A stretch of 64,000 bases of DNA from Planktomarina sp. (GTDB taxonomy: Bacteria; Pseudomonadota; Alphaproteobacteria; Rhodobacterales; Rhodobacteraceae): NCBI GenBank assembly GCA_016780825.1, contig JADHLF010000002.1:45951-109950 (forward strand), written 5' to 3'. A model generated the notes under the pieces. That model did not search any database. It saw only the letters and a list, made by a program, of their open reading frames with translations, and had not been told where the DNA came from. A program made the translations under genes and the position numbers. Positions 36,827-44,811 of the stretch are shown one piece after another (within the stretch, counting starts at the first letter, position 1; each line of letters starts with the position of its first letter).

Positions 36827-37156
36827 ATGACTGTTTACGATAAGTTGCACAAGGTTATGGAAGATCGAAACGTTGAAGGTTACGTCGATCTGATACATGA
36901 AAATGCCGAGATTATATTTCATAAATCGGGCAATCGCTTTGATAAAAGTGAATGGGCCGCCATGGTGGCTGGGATGATGGGTAATCCCAAATTCGTAAGC
37001 GATTCATCGCGCTGTGTTTATGAAAATGACGAGATCTTGGTCGCTCATAATTTCATGTCTTATCCGGATGATACCAAGGAAGCTGTTATGTTGGTGTGCA
37101 TGCTGAAGGATGGGCAAATAATCCGTATGGAAACCGGGGCCACACCGCTGGGGTAA
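36827..37156 (+). CDS. SnoaL/NTF2-like protein
   Basis: A 109-residue protein with the layout of SnoaL-like (NTF2 fold) domains: an N-terminal helix with DRNVEGYVDLIHENAEIIFHK, then beta strands ending in KDGQIIRMETGATP. The fold is used for small-molecule binding, isomerisation or hydrolysis. AGGGAG lies 8 bases before the ATG. Second gene of the HxlR-linked cluster. Confidence 0.78.
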   Translation: MTVYDKLHKVMEDRNVEGYVDLIHENAEIIFHKSGNRFDKSEWAAMVAGMMGNPKFVSDSSRCVYENDEILVAHNFMSYPDDTKEAVMLVCMLKDGQIIRMETGATPLG

Positions 37157-37191
37157 CGGTCTTTTTCGTCAGTGCTTAAGGGAGAAATTTA

Positions 37192-37554
37192 ATGGCTAAT
37201 CTGCTTGTTCACATCCACAGTGGACCTGAGTTAAAAAATAAGCTCACCCTTGGGTTGCTTGTCGCCAAAACGGGGGTTGCGGAAAGGCATAGTGTCAAAC
37301 TGTTTTTGGCCGCTGATGCTGTGCACGCTCTGGCTTGTCGGGCAGAAGGGGACATTGTGGGGCAGGGTACGGGTGATGCTCATCTGCACTTACAGGCTCT
37401 TGCCGCGGCAAATGTTCAAATCATGGTCTCGGGAATGTCTGCGAAAGCGCGCGGTTATGATGACAGTCTTCTGGCCGGCTATAATGCTTCCTTTGCGATG
37501 CCTGACACGCTTATTGCTTTGGCCTTAGATGCCGATACGGTGCTGTGTTATTGA
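37192..37554 (+). CDS. DsrE-family protein
   Basis: A 120-residue DsrE/DsrF-like alpha/beta protein. The VHIHSGPELKNKLTLGLLVAKTG start and VKLFLAADAV segment are typical; the centre has QALAAANVQIMVSGMSAKARG. The two cysteines visible (about residues 48 and 119) are not at the sulfur-transfer position of TusD or DsrE, so a sulfur-relay role is unproven. AGGGAG precedes the ATG by 9 bases. Last gene of the cluster. Confidence 0.82.
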   Translation: MANLLVHIHSGPELKNKLTLGLLVAKTGVAERHSVKLFLAADAVHALACRAEGDIVGQGTGDAHLHLQALAAANVQIMVSGMSAKARGYDDSLLAGYNASFAMPDTLIALALDADTVLCY

Positions 37555-37670
37555 AGCTGCTATCGGGCTTAACCGCGGACATAAAGCTTGATGTGCAAGG
37601 GGCCTATCTGCCCTGCGCGCCCGGGGTGTTGAGGCAGACCCATTGCGGCATCCTGTCGGCTGCGAGGCGG

Positions 37671-38246
37671 TTATGGTTGCTGCGGCAGCTGGGCCAGTTC
37701 AGCTTCTATGAAGCGGGTTAATTTTTGCGACAGGGGCCGGGTGGATGCGCCCCAAGTTGCCAAAACCTGGCCGTTACCACCGATCAAAATTTTGTTAAAA
37801 TTCCATCGTGGCGTGAATCCGCTTTGCGCACGCACGGCCTTAAAGAAAGGATGCGCCTGTGCGCCTGTGACCGGAAGCGTCTCACTCATTGGCATATCAA
37901 TGTCGTAATTCAAGGCACAAAAATTTTTGACTTCTGCATTGCTCTTAAACTCCTGATTAAAGTCGTCCGAAGGCACGGCAACCATTCCAAAGCCCGCGCC
38001 GCGGTAAGTGTCGTAGAGTTTTTGCAAATCGGTATATTGTTTTGTGAAGGCGCATTGCGACGCGGTATTCACCACAAGGTAGGGTTTCCCTTGCCATTGT
38101 TTTGTATGGATAAGCCCGCCATCCATCGATGGGAAACTAAATGCCCCAAGCTCACTGGCCCCGCTCAAGCGCGGCAGACCCGCCGCAATCGATGCTGCTA
38201 TGAGAAGTATCGTGGCCCAAACTATGCGTGTCTGTCTCTGTGTCAT
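37671..38246 (-). CDS. Exported glutathione peroxidase-like protein
   Basis: A 191-residue thiol peroxidase with an N-terminal signal/anchor (MTQRQTRIVWATILLIAASIA). The active site is Cys, not selenocysteine, in NTASQCAFTKQY; the tryptophan is in RWNFNKILIGG, and the usual PCNQFG motif is replaced by PSDDFN. It probably reduces peroxides in the periplasm. The start at 38246 is chosen because it gives the signal peptide directly. The 54-residue exported peptide lies 37 bases upstream on the same strand. Confidence 0.88.
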   Translation of the reverse strand: MTQRQTRIVWATILLIAASIAAGLPRLSGASELGAFSFPSMDGGLIHTKQWQGKPYLVVNTASQCAFTKQYTDLQKLYDTYRGAGFGMVAVPSDDFNQEFKSNAEVKNFCALNYDIDMPMSETLPVTGAQAHPFFKAVRAQSGFTPRWNFNKILIGGNGQVLATWGASTRPLSQKLTRFIEAELAQLPQQP

Positions 38247-38283
38247 AGAGGTTCTACGCACCACACGCCGATTTGGATCAACC

Positions 38284-38448
38284 CTATGCAAGACCAACGC
38301 AAGATTGTGTCTGCGGATCCCAGGTGGTTCCAGGCAGGCAAAAGGCCTGCGGGTCCGTGCCGCGATCTGGGCAGCTTGGGGCCTCTTGGGCGAGGCCGGT
38401 TGTGGCGCAAATCACGATAAAAAGAGATGTGAGAATGGGCTTCTTCAT
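38284..38448 (-). CDS. 54-residue secreted cysteine-containing peptide
   Basis: A short gene with GGAG 8 bases before its ATG. The product has a clear signal peptide (MKKPILTSLFIVICATTGLA) and a mature part of about 34 residues with Cys26, Cys37 and Cys50 plus the motif LPGTTWDPQTQSCV. The pattern is reminiscent of small Cys-rich Rhodobacteraceae proteins with a GxxWDxxxxxC motif. It sits upstream of the glutathione peroxidase gene and is probably co-transcribed with it. Function unknown. Confidence 0.72.
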   Translation of the reverse strand: MKKPILTSLFIVICATTGLAQEAPSCPDRGTDPQAFCLPGTTWDPQTQSCVGLA

Positions 38449-38505
38449 ATGTGTCTCCAGACTGTGCCAACGCGCAGCCCAAAGCAGGCCGATCGTCGGG
38501 CCGGG

Positions 38506-39432
38506 CTATTTTTTTGCGCGCATACTTTGCACCTGGTGAATGAGCGCATCGGCGCGGCGTTTGGTCATGCCAAATTGTTTGCGCAGCCGCTCGAGGTCCG
38601 CTTTTTCGCTATGGTCTAAAATACCATCCAACAGCGCTTTGCGCACCTGATCTTCAAAAATAATATTTCGCCGCTCCATCTGCGCATTGAAAGAGGAGGC
38701 GACAATACCCGTGATCAATGCCACCACAATCACCCCTAAAATTGCCGATCCGACAGCGATAAGTTTGCCTGCCACGGTGATGGGGGTGATATCGCCATAG
38801 CCAACTGTGGTGAGCGTAATCAGCGCCCAATACATGGAGTCGGGAATTGACTGAAAGCCCGTTGGATGGGTTCTATATTCTGCAAAATACATCAATGTGG
38901 ACGAGAGGATGAACAAAATCGCGAAAAGGTAACTGGCAGCATAAAACGAACGCTTTTCCTCATTAATGGCCTCAAACAGATCCTCCATAGCCGAATTGTA
39001 ATGCGACAATTTTAGGATACGAAGCAGCCGCAATGCGCGCAAAATCCGCAGATCTAAATAGGGGAAGAATGCGCGCAGATAGAAGGGCAAAATGGACAAA
39101 AGGTCGACCAGGCCACTGAAGCTGAGCATGTATTTGGCGCGCGCTTTGCAGGCGCCAACAAAGCTGCGCGGGCCCGAGATTTTGCTCGGTGCAACCCAAA
39201 CACGGCAGAGATATTCGACCGTGAAAATCCCCACGCTTATGATTTCTATCCATATAAATAGTGTCTTATAGGCCGAATAGAACCGAGGCACGGATTCCAA
39301 GGTGATGGAGATGATGTTGATGATGACCAAAGCCGTGAGGAACAAGTCGATGCTTCGGCTGACCCTGTCGCCCACATCTGCACGCTCTAAAATCTGATTG
39401 AGCCGGTTTTGCACCTCGCGGTATTTTGACAT
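38506..39432 (-). CDS. Voltage-gated potassium channel family protein
   Basis: A 308-residue six-helix ion channel. The S4-like voltage sensor is LRILRALRLLRILKLSHY with regularly spaced arginines, and the selectivity filter is TTVGYGD in the pore loop. S1-S6 occupy residues about 25-245. A short cytoplasmic C-terminal helical region of about 60 residues follows. Located in the inner membrane; mediates K+ flux. A 22-base perfect palindrome lies 40 bases upstream. Confidence 0.92.
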   Translation of the reverse strand: MSKYREVQNRLNQILERADVGDRVSRSIDLFLTALVIINIISITLESVPRFYSAYKTLFIWIEIISVGIFTVEYLCRVWVAPSKISGPRSFVGACKARAKYMLSFSGLVDLLSILPFYLRAFFPYLDLRILRALRLLRILKLSHYNSAMEDLFEAINEEKRSFYAASYLFAILFILSSTLMYFAEYRTHPTGFQSIPDSMYWALITLTTVGYGDITPITVAGKLIAVGSAILGVIVVALITGIVASSFNAQMERRNIIFEDQVRKALLDGILDHSEKADLERLRKQFGMTKRRADALIHQVQSMRAKK

Positions 39433-39748
39433 CTACACCCCCTATTTTACGCAACGATGGGTTTAGCATGATTGCCAAAGCGCGCTTTGGCAAGATTATC
39501 TGAGGATTTTGCCCTCGGTGACCACCCTGGATCGGTGAATTTATCTGCGCTTTAGCTCCGTGAGATGTGCCCGCCGGGCCGGGCTTAGGCAGGCGTTCTG
39601 CCTGTTTAACTTTTCCTAATACAGCTCTTGCAGGATTTACGCGACGACAAAGCCCCTTCGCTCACCCTTCCGATAGTTTGGTCCAGGCCCTTGGAATGCG
39701 GGCCGGATTGCCGGTGGCTTTGCATCATTAAAACATCAAGAGGAAAAA
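39433..39748. other. Intergenic region between K+ channel and lysis cassette
   Basis: 316 bases without a convincing gene. It holds a perfect 22-base palindrome (39472-39493; 9-bp stem with CGCG centre) near the channel gene and a small hairpin AGGCAG/CTGCCT (39587-39603) followed by GTTTAACTTTT. A weak near-match to the CtrA box (TTAA, 7 bases, TAAT) is at 39606-39620. AAGAGG before 39749 is the ribosome-binding site of the first lysis-cassette gene. Confidence 0.5.
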
Positions 39749-40165
39749 ATGACTGATAAAAAAATATTGCACAAGGGCGTCGAAAATCGGGCCATTGGAA
39801 TTTGGGATGATCTGTACCGGGGGCTGCCGGGTCCGGTGAAATCATTCTTATCGGTGATCATTGTCAGCACCACGCTGATGCTTGGCGCGTTGTTTTTCAC
39901 AACCCAGCTTCTGCCCGGTGCTGACAGTTTGATCCCCACATTGGTGGATGCGCTGGAGCGGCAGATTGAGGGGCAGAATGTCAAGAATGAGCAGCTTGAA
40001 ATCTTGGCCCGCAAGATGGTGCAAATCGCGGCCTCTGTGCAGCAGCTCACCGAAGAGTTGGCGCAATCCAATGATCGCTTTCAAAACTCGGTCGATGCGC
40101 TGCGCCGTGATGTGACGATTTTGCAAGAACATTGCCACGGAAGCGGTGGCGGCAGCTGCCAATAG
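39749..40165 (+). CDS. Membrane-anchored coiled-coil protein of the lysis cassette
   Basis: A 138-residue protein with one membrane segment (residues about 30-58, FLSVIIVSTTLMLGALFF), a periplasmic or cytoplasmic coiled coil (about 70-125, IEGQNVKNEQLEILARKM...) and a Cys/Gly-rich tail. AAGAGG is 7 bases before the ATG. It is 9 bases upstream of the GH108 muramidase. The layout recalls spanin-like or holin-accessory proteins; no family is recognised. Confidence 0.75.
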   Translation: MTDKKILHKGVENRAIGIWDDLYRGLPGPVKSFLSVIIVSTTLMLGALFFTTQLLPGADSLIPTLVDALERQIEGQNVKNEQLEILARKMVQIAASVQQLTEELAQSNDRFQNSVDALRRDVTILQEHCHGSGGGSCQ

Positions 40166-40174
40166 GAGGGCGAC

Positions 40175-40768
40175 ATGCATGATATTGACGAAATGACCGC
40201 CGAGATTGTCCGGCGCGAAGGCGGTTTTGTGAATGATCCGGATGATCCGGGCGGGGCGACAAAATACGGGGTCACCATCCATACCCTGCGCGCGCTGCGC
40301 GCCTCTGCCACCGTGGCGGATGTCAAAGCCCTGACGGAGGCAGAGGCGATCGAGATTTTTAAGGGCCAATATTTTGAGCGGCCCAAGATCAACCAACTGC
40401 CCGCACCATTGCAAGCCTCGGTCTATGACATGCAGGTCAACGCCGGGGCCAATGCGATCAAAATTTTGCAGCGTCTTACCGCTGATTTTGGCGTGAAACT
40501 GGCGGTTGACGGCGTGCTGGGCCCGAAATCCATTGGCGCCATAGACCGAATTTACCAAAAGGCCGAGGCGCAGTTTGTCGATGCCTACGGTATCGCGCGG
40601 CGCAATTACTATTTCCGAATTGGCGACCGACGGCCGGCCTCACGGAAATATTGCGTGACCCGAAAGGGCAGCAAGGGCGGCTGGATCACCCGCTCTGAGG
40701 AATTTATCCGCCCGCACTATCATTTGAGCCAAGAGGATTTTGAAAAGAGGATTGCGACATGGGCTTGA
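40175..40768 (+). CDS. GH108 N-acetylmuramidase (phage/GTA-type endolysin)
   Basis: A 197-residue peptidoglycan hydrolase. The catalytic glutamate is Glu15 in REGGFVNDPDDPGGATKYGVT, the GH108 signature; the C-terminal half has the PG_binding_3 region (VDGVLGPKSIGAID). There is no signal peptide, so export depends on a holin or similar route. AGGAGG precedes the ATG. The next gene overlaps by 10 bases and encodes a 3TM holin. Very likely the endolysin of a lysis module. Confidence 0.92.
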   Translation: MHDIDEMTAEIVRREGGFVNDPDDPGGATKYGVTIHTLRALRASATVADVKALTEAEAIEIFKGQYFERPKINQLPAPLQASVYDMQVNAGANAIKILQRLTADFGVKLAVDGVLGPKSIGAIDRIYQKAEAQFVDAYGIARRNYYFRIGDRRPASRKYCVTRKGSKGGWITRSEEFIRPHYHLSQEDFEKRIATWA

Positions 40769-41352
40769 TGTCATGGATTTTGGGCGGCGGGGCGAAACAG
40801 GCCGCTGCCGCGGTCGGGCAAGTGGCCGGGGTGTTCAAACCCAATGCTGAGGCCTCAGAGGCGCGCGGTCATGCCTATGATGGGGCCGCTTTGGGGCAAT
40901 ATGCCGCCGAATTTGCCCATCCGCGCCGGGGCTGGTTTGACGGGCTGGTGGACGGGCTAAACCGCCTGGTGCGGCCGGTGATCACCTTCGGGCTTTTGGG
41001 GATCCTGCCCGCGGTGGTGATCTGGCCCGAGGGGGCCGCCATTGCCTTTGCCGCCCTGGCGCTTTTGCCTGCGGGCTATTGGGCGCTGGTGACGGTGATT
41101 GTCGGGTTTTACTTCGGCGGGCGTATGCAGCTCAAAGCGCAGGATTTCCAAAAATCCGTGCAAGAGCCCGCAGACCGCGCCCCAGAGGTGATCGCCAATA
41201 TCAAGCGCCTCCGCACCGCCCTCTCCCCCAATGAGGCCGCCGACGACGACCCCGAGCTTGCCCTCGAGCTGGCGCAGGGCCTGGACAGCGACAACCCGGC
41301 GCTGCGGGATTGGTCGGAACGGGGCCGGGGGGAGGGCGCTCCCGGGTCCTAG
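40759..41352 (+). CDS. Holin, 3TM family
   Basis: A 197-residue membrane protein of the phage 3TM holin type. The hydrophobic block lies at residues about 70-120 (PVITFGLLGILPAVVIW, AAIAFAALALLPAGYWALVTVIVGFYFGG), after an N-terminal amphipathic region. The C-terminus is acidic and flexible. Holins open the inner membrane at a set time so that the endolysin reaches the wall. It overlaps the muramidase gene and its stop shares the palindrome CTAG with the convergent DUF6476 gene. Confidence 0.88.
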   Translation: MGLMSWILGGGAKQAAAAVGQVAGVFKPNAEASEARGHAYDGAALGQYAAEFAHPRRGWFDGLVDGLNRLVRPVITFGLLGILPAVVIWPEGAAIAFAALALLPAGYWALVTVIVGFYFGGRMQLKAQDFQKSVQEPADRAPEVIANIKRLRTALSPNEAADDDPELALELAQGLDSDNPALRDWSERGRGEGAPGS

Positions 41353-41654
41353 GGCAAAGATTGCACATGCAGGAGTTTTTCACCATCAAGACTGAGCAGG
41401 TAAATCTTGCGATTTTGGTCGATCACGATCAATTCATTGGCCGTTCGGCTGACTGAGAGCACCTGGGTCCCCTCGGGCAGGGCGGTTATTTCGGGGAAAA
41501 TTGCGACAGTGCTCTGCAAGCGGATGACAAGCACTGTAAAGATCGCTATGAGACCCACAATCATGGTGGCTGTGAGCGTTGTGACCAGCCGCCGTAAAAA
41601 CCGCAAATTCGCCGGTTCAGTTGGATTTGCCGGAACCTCAGATTGATCTGCCAT
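41349..41654 (-). CDS. DUF6476-like single-pass membrane protein
   Basis: A 101-residue protein beginning MADQSEVPANPTEP, followed by one membrane segment (residues about 27-52) and a short extracytoplasmic beta-rich domain with DQNRKIYLLSLDGE. The family name is recalled for a conserved Rhodobacteraceae protein next to rluD. An open frame extends further upstream into rluD but is the shadow of that gene. Its ATG overlaps the divergent rluD ATG by two bases. Confidence 0.82.
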   Translation of the reverse strand: MADQSEVPANPTEPANLRFLRRLVTTLTATMIVGLIAIFTVLVIRLQSTVAIFPEITALPEGTQVLSVSRTANELIVIDQNRKIYLLSLDGEKLLHVQSLP

Positions 41655-42651
41655 GACTGATGTCCTTTTTACCATTGGAGAAAACCCTCCGCCGCGCCTT
41701 GATAAAGCCTTAGCGCGGAATGTGCCAGAGCGGGCCATTAGCCGGTCGCGCCTGATGCGCATGATTTCGGAAGGCGCGGTTGAGGTGAATGGCGCTGTGG
41801 TGACCGATCAGAAGGCTCGGGTGCAGGAAGGCGATGATATTGTCATTCGCCTGCCAGAAGCTGTGGAAAGCCACATGCTGCCGGAAGATATTGCGCTCGA
41901 GGTTTTGTTTGAGGATGATGACTTGATTGTGGTCAACAAGCCGGCCGGCATGGTTGTGCATCCGGCCCCCGGTTCGCCCTCAGGAACTTTGGTCAATGCG
42001 CTTTTGGCCCATTGCGGCGAAAATCTCTCTGGTGTGGGCGGGATGAGGCGTCCTGGGATCGTGCACCGGATTGATAAAGACACCAGTGGGCTTTTGGTGG
42101 TGGCCAAATCTGACGCGGCCCATCAAGGTTTGGCCGATCAATTTCTGGATCACAGCATTGAGCGCCTATATACGGCGGTGTGTTTTGGCGTGCCCTCGGC
42201 CGGCGATCCGCGGCTCATGGGCCTGGCGGGCACGTCGTTTGAAGCGGGCAATCAGCTCAAGATCACAACCCAATTGGCCCGCCATAAGACAGATCGCCAA
42301 CGCCAAGCGGTGGTGCTGAAAAATGGGAAACATGCCGTGACCCGCGTGCGGGTGTTGCAGGAATTGGCCGGCGGCGCTGCCGCGGTGGTGGAATGCAAAT
42401 TGGAGACTGGGCGCACCCACCAAATTCGGGTGCATATGTCCTATGCCGGTCATGCTTTGCTTGGGGATCAGACCTATAGCCGCAAACGCAAATTGGCTGG
42501 CGCCTACACCGAGCAGGTTGCAGCCTTCCCAAGGCAAGCGCTGCATGCGGGGCTCTTGGGCTTTAAGCATCCGATCACGGGCCGTATGCTGCGCTTTACG
42601 AGCCCCTTGCCTGCGGATATGCAGGATTTGATTGCGCTTTTAAGCCTGTAG
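41653..42651 (+). CDS. rluD: RluA-family 23S rRNA pseudouridine synthase
   Basis: A 332-residue enzyme with an N-terminal S4 RNA-binding domain (residues about 15-75) and the catalytic domain with the nucleophilic aspartate in VHRIDKDTSGLLVVAK. RTHQIRVHMSYAGHALLGD is the conserved C-terminal motif. By neighbourhood (directly before rpoH, typical of alphaproteobacteria) it is RluD/RluA-like and modifies 23S rRNA. Its ATG overlaps that of the divergent DUF6476 gene. Confidence 0.93.
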   Translation: MTDVLFTIGENPPPRLDKALARNVPERAISRSRLMRMISEGAVEVNGAVVTDQKARVQEGDDIVIRLPEAVESHMLPEDIALEVLFEDDDLIVVNKPAGMVVHPAPGSPSGTLVNALLAHCGENLSGVGGMRRPGIVHRIDKDTSGLLVVAKSDAAHQGLADQFLDHSIERLYTAVCFGVPSAGDPRLMGLAGTSFEAGNQLKITTQLARHKTDRQRQAVVLKNGKHAVTRVRVLQELAGGAAAVVECKLETGRTHQIRVHMSYAGHALLGDQTYSRKRKLAGAYTEQVAAFPRQALHAGLLGFKHPITGRMLRFTSPLPADMQDLIALLSL

Positions 42652-42703
42652 AGGCTGGCGCGCCTTTCCGTGCTGGCCCAGATGAATAATAATTCCCGGC
42701 CCC

Positions 42704-42734
42704 CTTGAAACGGGGCAAAGCTGCACGCATATCT
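42704..42734 (+). promoter_or_regulatory. Candidate heat-shock promoter of rpoH
   Basis: CTTGAAA at 42704-42710, a 15-base spacer and CGCATATCT at 42726-42734 resemble the sigma-32 promoter of lon in this window and the alphaproteobacterial rpoH consensus (CTTG, 17-18 bases, CyTATnT). It lies 42 bases before the rpoH ATG and would give positive autoregulation. Confidence 0.5.
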
Positions 42735-42776
42735 ATGTTAAGCCCATATACATGGGAATGAACATGAGGGAGCACG

Positions 42777-43673
42777 ATGGCAAATTACGCAAATTTACCT
42801 GCACCAACGCCGGATGGGGGATTGAACCGCTATATGCAGGAGATCCGAAAATTTCCAATGCTGGAGCCGGAAGAGGAGTATATGTTGGCCAAGGCTTGGG
42901 TGGAGCGGCAAGACAGCGGCGCAGCGCATAAGTTGGTGACCAGCCACCTGCGTTTGGCGGCTAAAATCGCGATGGGCTATCGCGGCTATGGCTTGCCTCA
43001 GGCGGAGGTCATTTCGGAGGCCAATGTTGGTTTGATGCAGGCTGTCAAGAAATTCGACCCTGAAAAAGGGTTCCGCTTGGCCACCTATGCGATGTGGTGG
43101 ATACGGGCGAGTATTCAAGAATATGTTCTGCGCTCTTGGTCCTTGGTCAAAATGGGAACCACCTCGGCGCAAAAGAAGCTGTTTTTTAATCTGCGCAAGG
43201 CAAAATCGCGGATTGGCGCCTATGAAGATGGGGACTTGCGGCCCGAACAGATCACACGCATCGCAACCGATCTTGGCGTGACTGAAACGGAAGTGCAGTC
43301 AATGAACCGGCGGATGTCTGGCGGCGATGCCTCTTTAAACGTGATGGTCGGCAGCGACGGCGAAAGCGCGACACAGTGGCAAGATTGGTTGCACGATGAG
43401 GATGCCGATCAAGCGGGTGATTATGAGCGCAATGATGAGATGTCCGTGCGTCGCGCCATGCTGGCTGAGGCGATGAGCGTTTTGAACGACCGTGAAAAAG
43501 ACATTATCGCCCAACGCCGCTTGCACGATCAGCCGGTGACTTTGGAGGAGCTGTCAAGCCAATATGACGTGAGCCGCGAGCGCATTCGTCAGATTGAAGT
43601 GCGCGCGTTTGAAAAGCTGCAAAACCGTATGCGTGAATTGGCACAGGAAAAGGGCCTGCTGCGCGACCTGTGA
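42777..43673 (+). CDS. rpoH: RNA polymerase heat-shock sigma factor RpoH
   Basis: A 298-residue sigma-32. Region 2 carries ATYAMWWIRASIQEYVLRSWSLVKMGTT, the RpoH box is QKKLFFNLRKAK near residue 133, and region 4 ends in ISRERIRQIE-type VSRERIRQIEVRAFEKL. The gene follows rluD, the usual setting of the primary RpoH in alphaproteobacteria. GAGGGAG lies 7 bases before the ATG. Its targets probably include lon, which carries a near-consensus promoter. Confidence 0.97.
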   Translation: MANYANLPAPTPDGGLNRYMQEIRKFPMLEPEEEYMLAKAWVERQDSGAAHKLVTSHLRLAAKIAMGYRGYGLPQAEVISEANVGLMQAVKKFDPEKGFRLATYAMWWIRASIQEYVLRSWSLVKMGTTSAQKKLFFNLRKAKSRIGAYEDGDLRPEQITRIATDLGVTETEVQSMNRRMSGGDASLNVMVGSDGESATQWQDWLHDEDADQAGDYERNDEMSVRRAMLAEAMSVLNDREKDIIAQRRLHDQPVTLEELSSQYDVSRERIRQIEVRAFEKLQNRMRELAQEKGLLRDL

Positions 43674-43764
43674 TGCCGGCCCGCACCTCTTGCTGTGGCA
43701 TTTGCTCTGGCGGGGCTGCCCTCTTGGCGTTATCCTAACGGGCAGGGGCATGAAGGGGATAGGC

Positions 43765-44739
43765 ATGACACATATTCGTTGGGGCATTCTAGGGGCGTCA
43801 AAATTTGCCCGCGAGCACATGGGCCCGGCCATTCATGCGGCCAAAGGCGCGGTTTTATCGGCTGTGGCCAGTCGTACCCCCGAGAGCGTTGCCCCGTTTC
43901 AGGACTTCGCCGCAGGGTGCCGGGCGGTTATGGGCTATGATGCTCTCATCGCAGATCCCGATATTGATGCGGTCTATATCCCCTTGCCACATCACCTGCA
44001 TGTGGAGTGGACCGTAAAGGCGCTCACCGCTGGCAAACATGTGTTGGCGGAAAAACCTATTGCGATGCAGGCGGATGATTTTGATCAGCTGATCGCCGCC
44101 CGCGATGCGACCGGGCTTGTGGCGGCTGAGGCCTATATGATTGTGCACCACCCGCAATGGCAGCGCGCGCGGCAAATGGTGGCCGATGGCGCGATCGGCC
44201 GCGTGATCCACATCACCGGCGGGTTTTCCTATGACAATTCCGATGATCCCCAAAATATTCGCAATCAAGCGGCCATGGGCGGCGGCGGGTTGCGCGACAT
44301 TGGGGTCTATGTGCTGGGATCGGCGCGCTATGTCATGGGGGCAGATCTCGAAAATATTTCCGCAAAAATCCGTTTTGAAAGCGGGTTTGACACATTTGCC
44401 GCTATGCAAGGCACGATTGGAGCGGCGACCTATTCGGCCTATGTCTCGACGCGCATGCATCCGCATCAAGAGATGGTGTTTCATGGATCTGAAGGTCTGT
44501 TGCGTCTCACCGCGCCATTCAATGCCAATATTTTTGGCGAGGCTCGGATTGAATTGCACCAGCCAAATTTGGGTCTGCGGGTAGAGAAATTTCCCGCTGC
44601 CAACCATTATGTTCATCAAGTGGAAGCCTTTGGGCACAGCATCCGCACCGGCGCGGCCTATCCTTGGACGCTGGAACAGGCGCGCGGAACCCAAGAAGCG
44701 ATTGACAAGATATTGGCAGTTGGCACAAAGTTACCATAA
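43765..44739 (+). CDS. Gfo/Idh/MocA family oxidoreductase
   Basis: A 324-residue NAD(P)-dependent dehydrogenase. The start gives MTHIRWGILGASKFAREH, with AAGGGG 9 bases upstream; the longer frame starts inside rpoH. The Rossmann motif is GILGASKFA, and the EKP motif is in HVLAEKPIAMQ. The substrate is probably a sugar, inositol or similar polyol, not determinable here. A small DUF4389 gene follows. Confidence 0.87.
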   Translation: MTHIRWGILGASKFAREHMGPAIHAAKGAVLSAVASRTPESVAPFQDFAAGCRAVMGYDALIADPDIDAVYIPLPHHLHVEWTVKALTAGKHVLAEKPIAMQADDFDQLIAARDATGLVAAEAYMIVHHPQWQRARQMVADGAIGRVIHITGGFSYDNSDDPQNIRNQAAMGGGGLRDIGVYVLGSARYVMGADLENISAKIRFESGFDTFAAMQGTIGAATYSAYVSTRMHPHQEMVFHGSEGLLRLTAPFNANIFGEARIELHQPNLGLRVEKFPAANHYVHQVEAFGHSIRTGAAYPWTLEQARGTQEAIDKILAVGTKLP

Positions 44740-44811
44740 TTTCAAAGTTGCAGATTTTGTAATATTAAGACGTTCAATCGAATTTTTTGGATTTAAAAAG
44801 GTGTTTCAACG

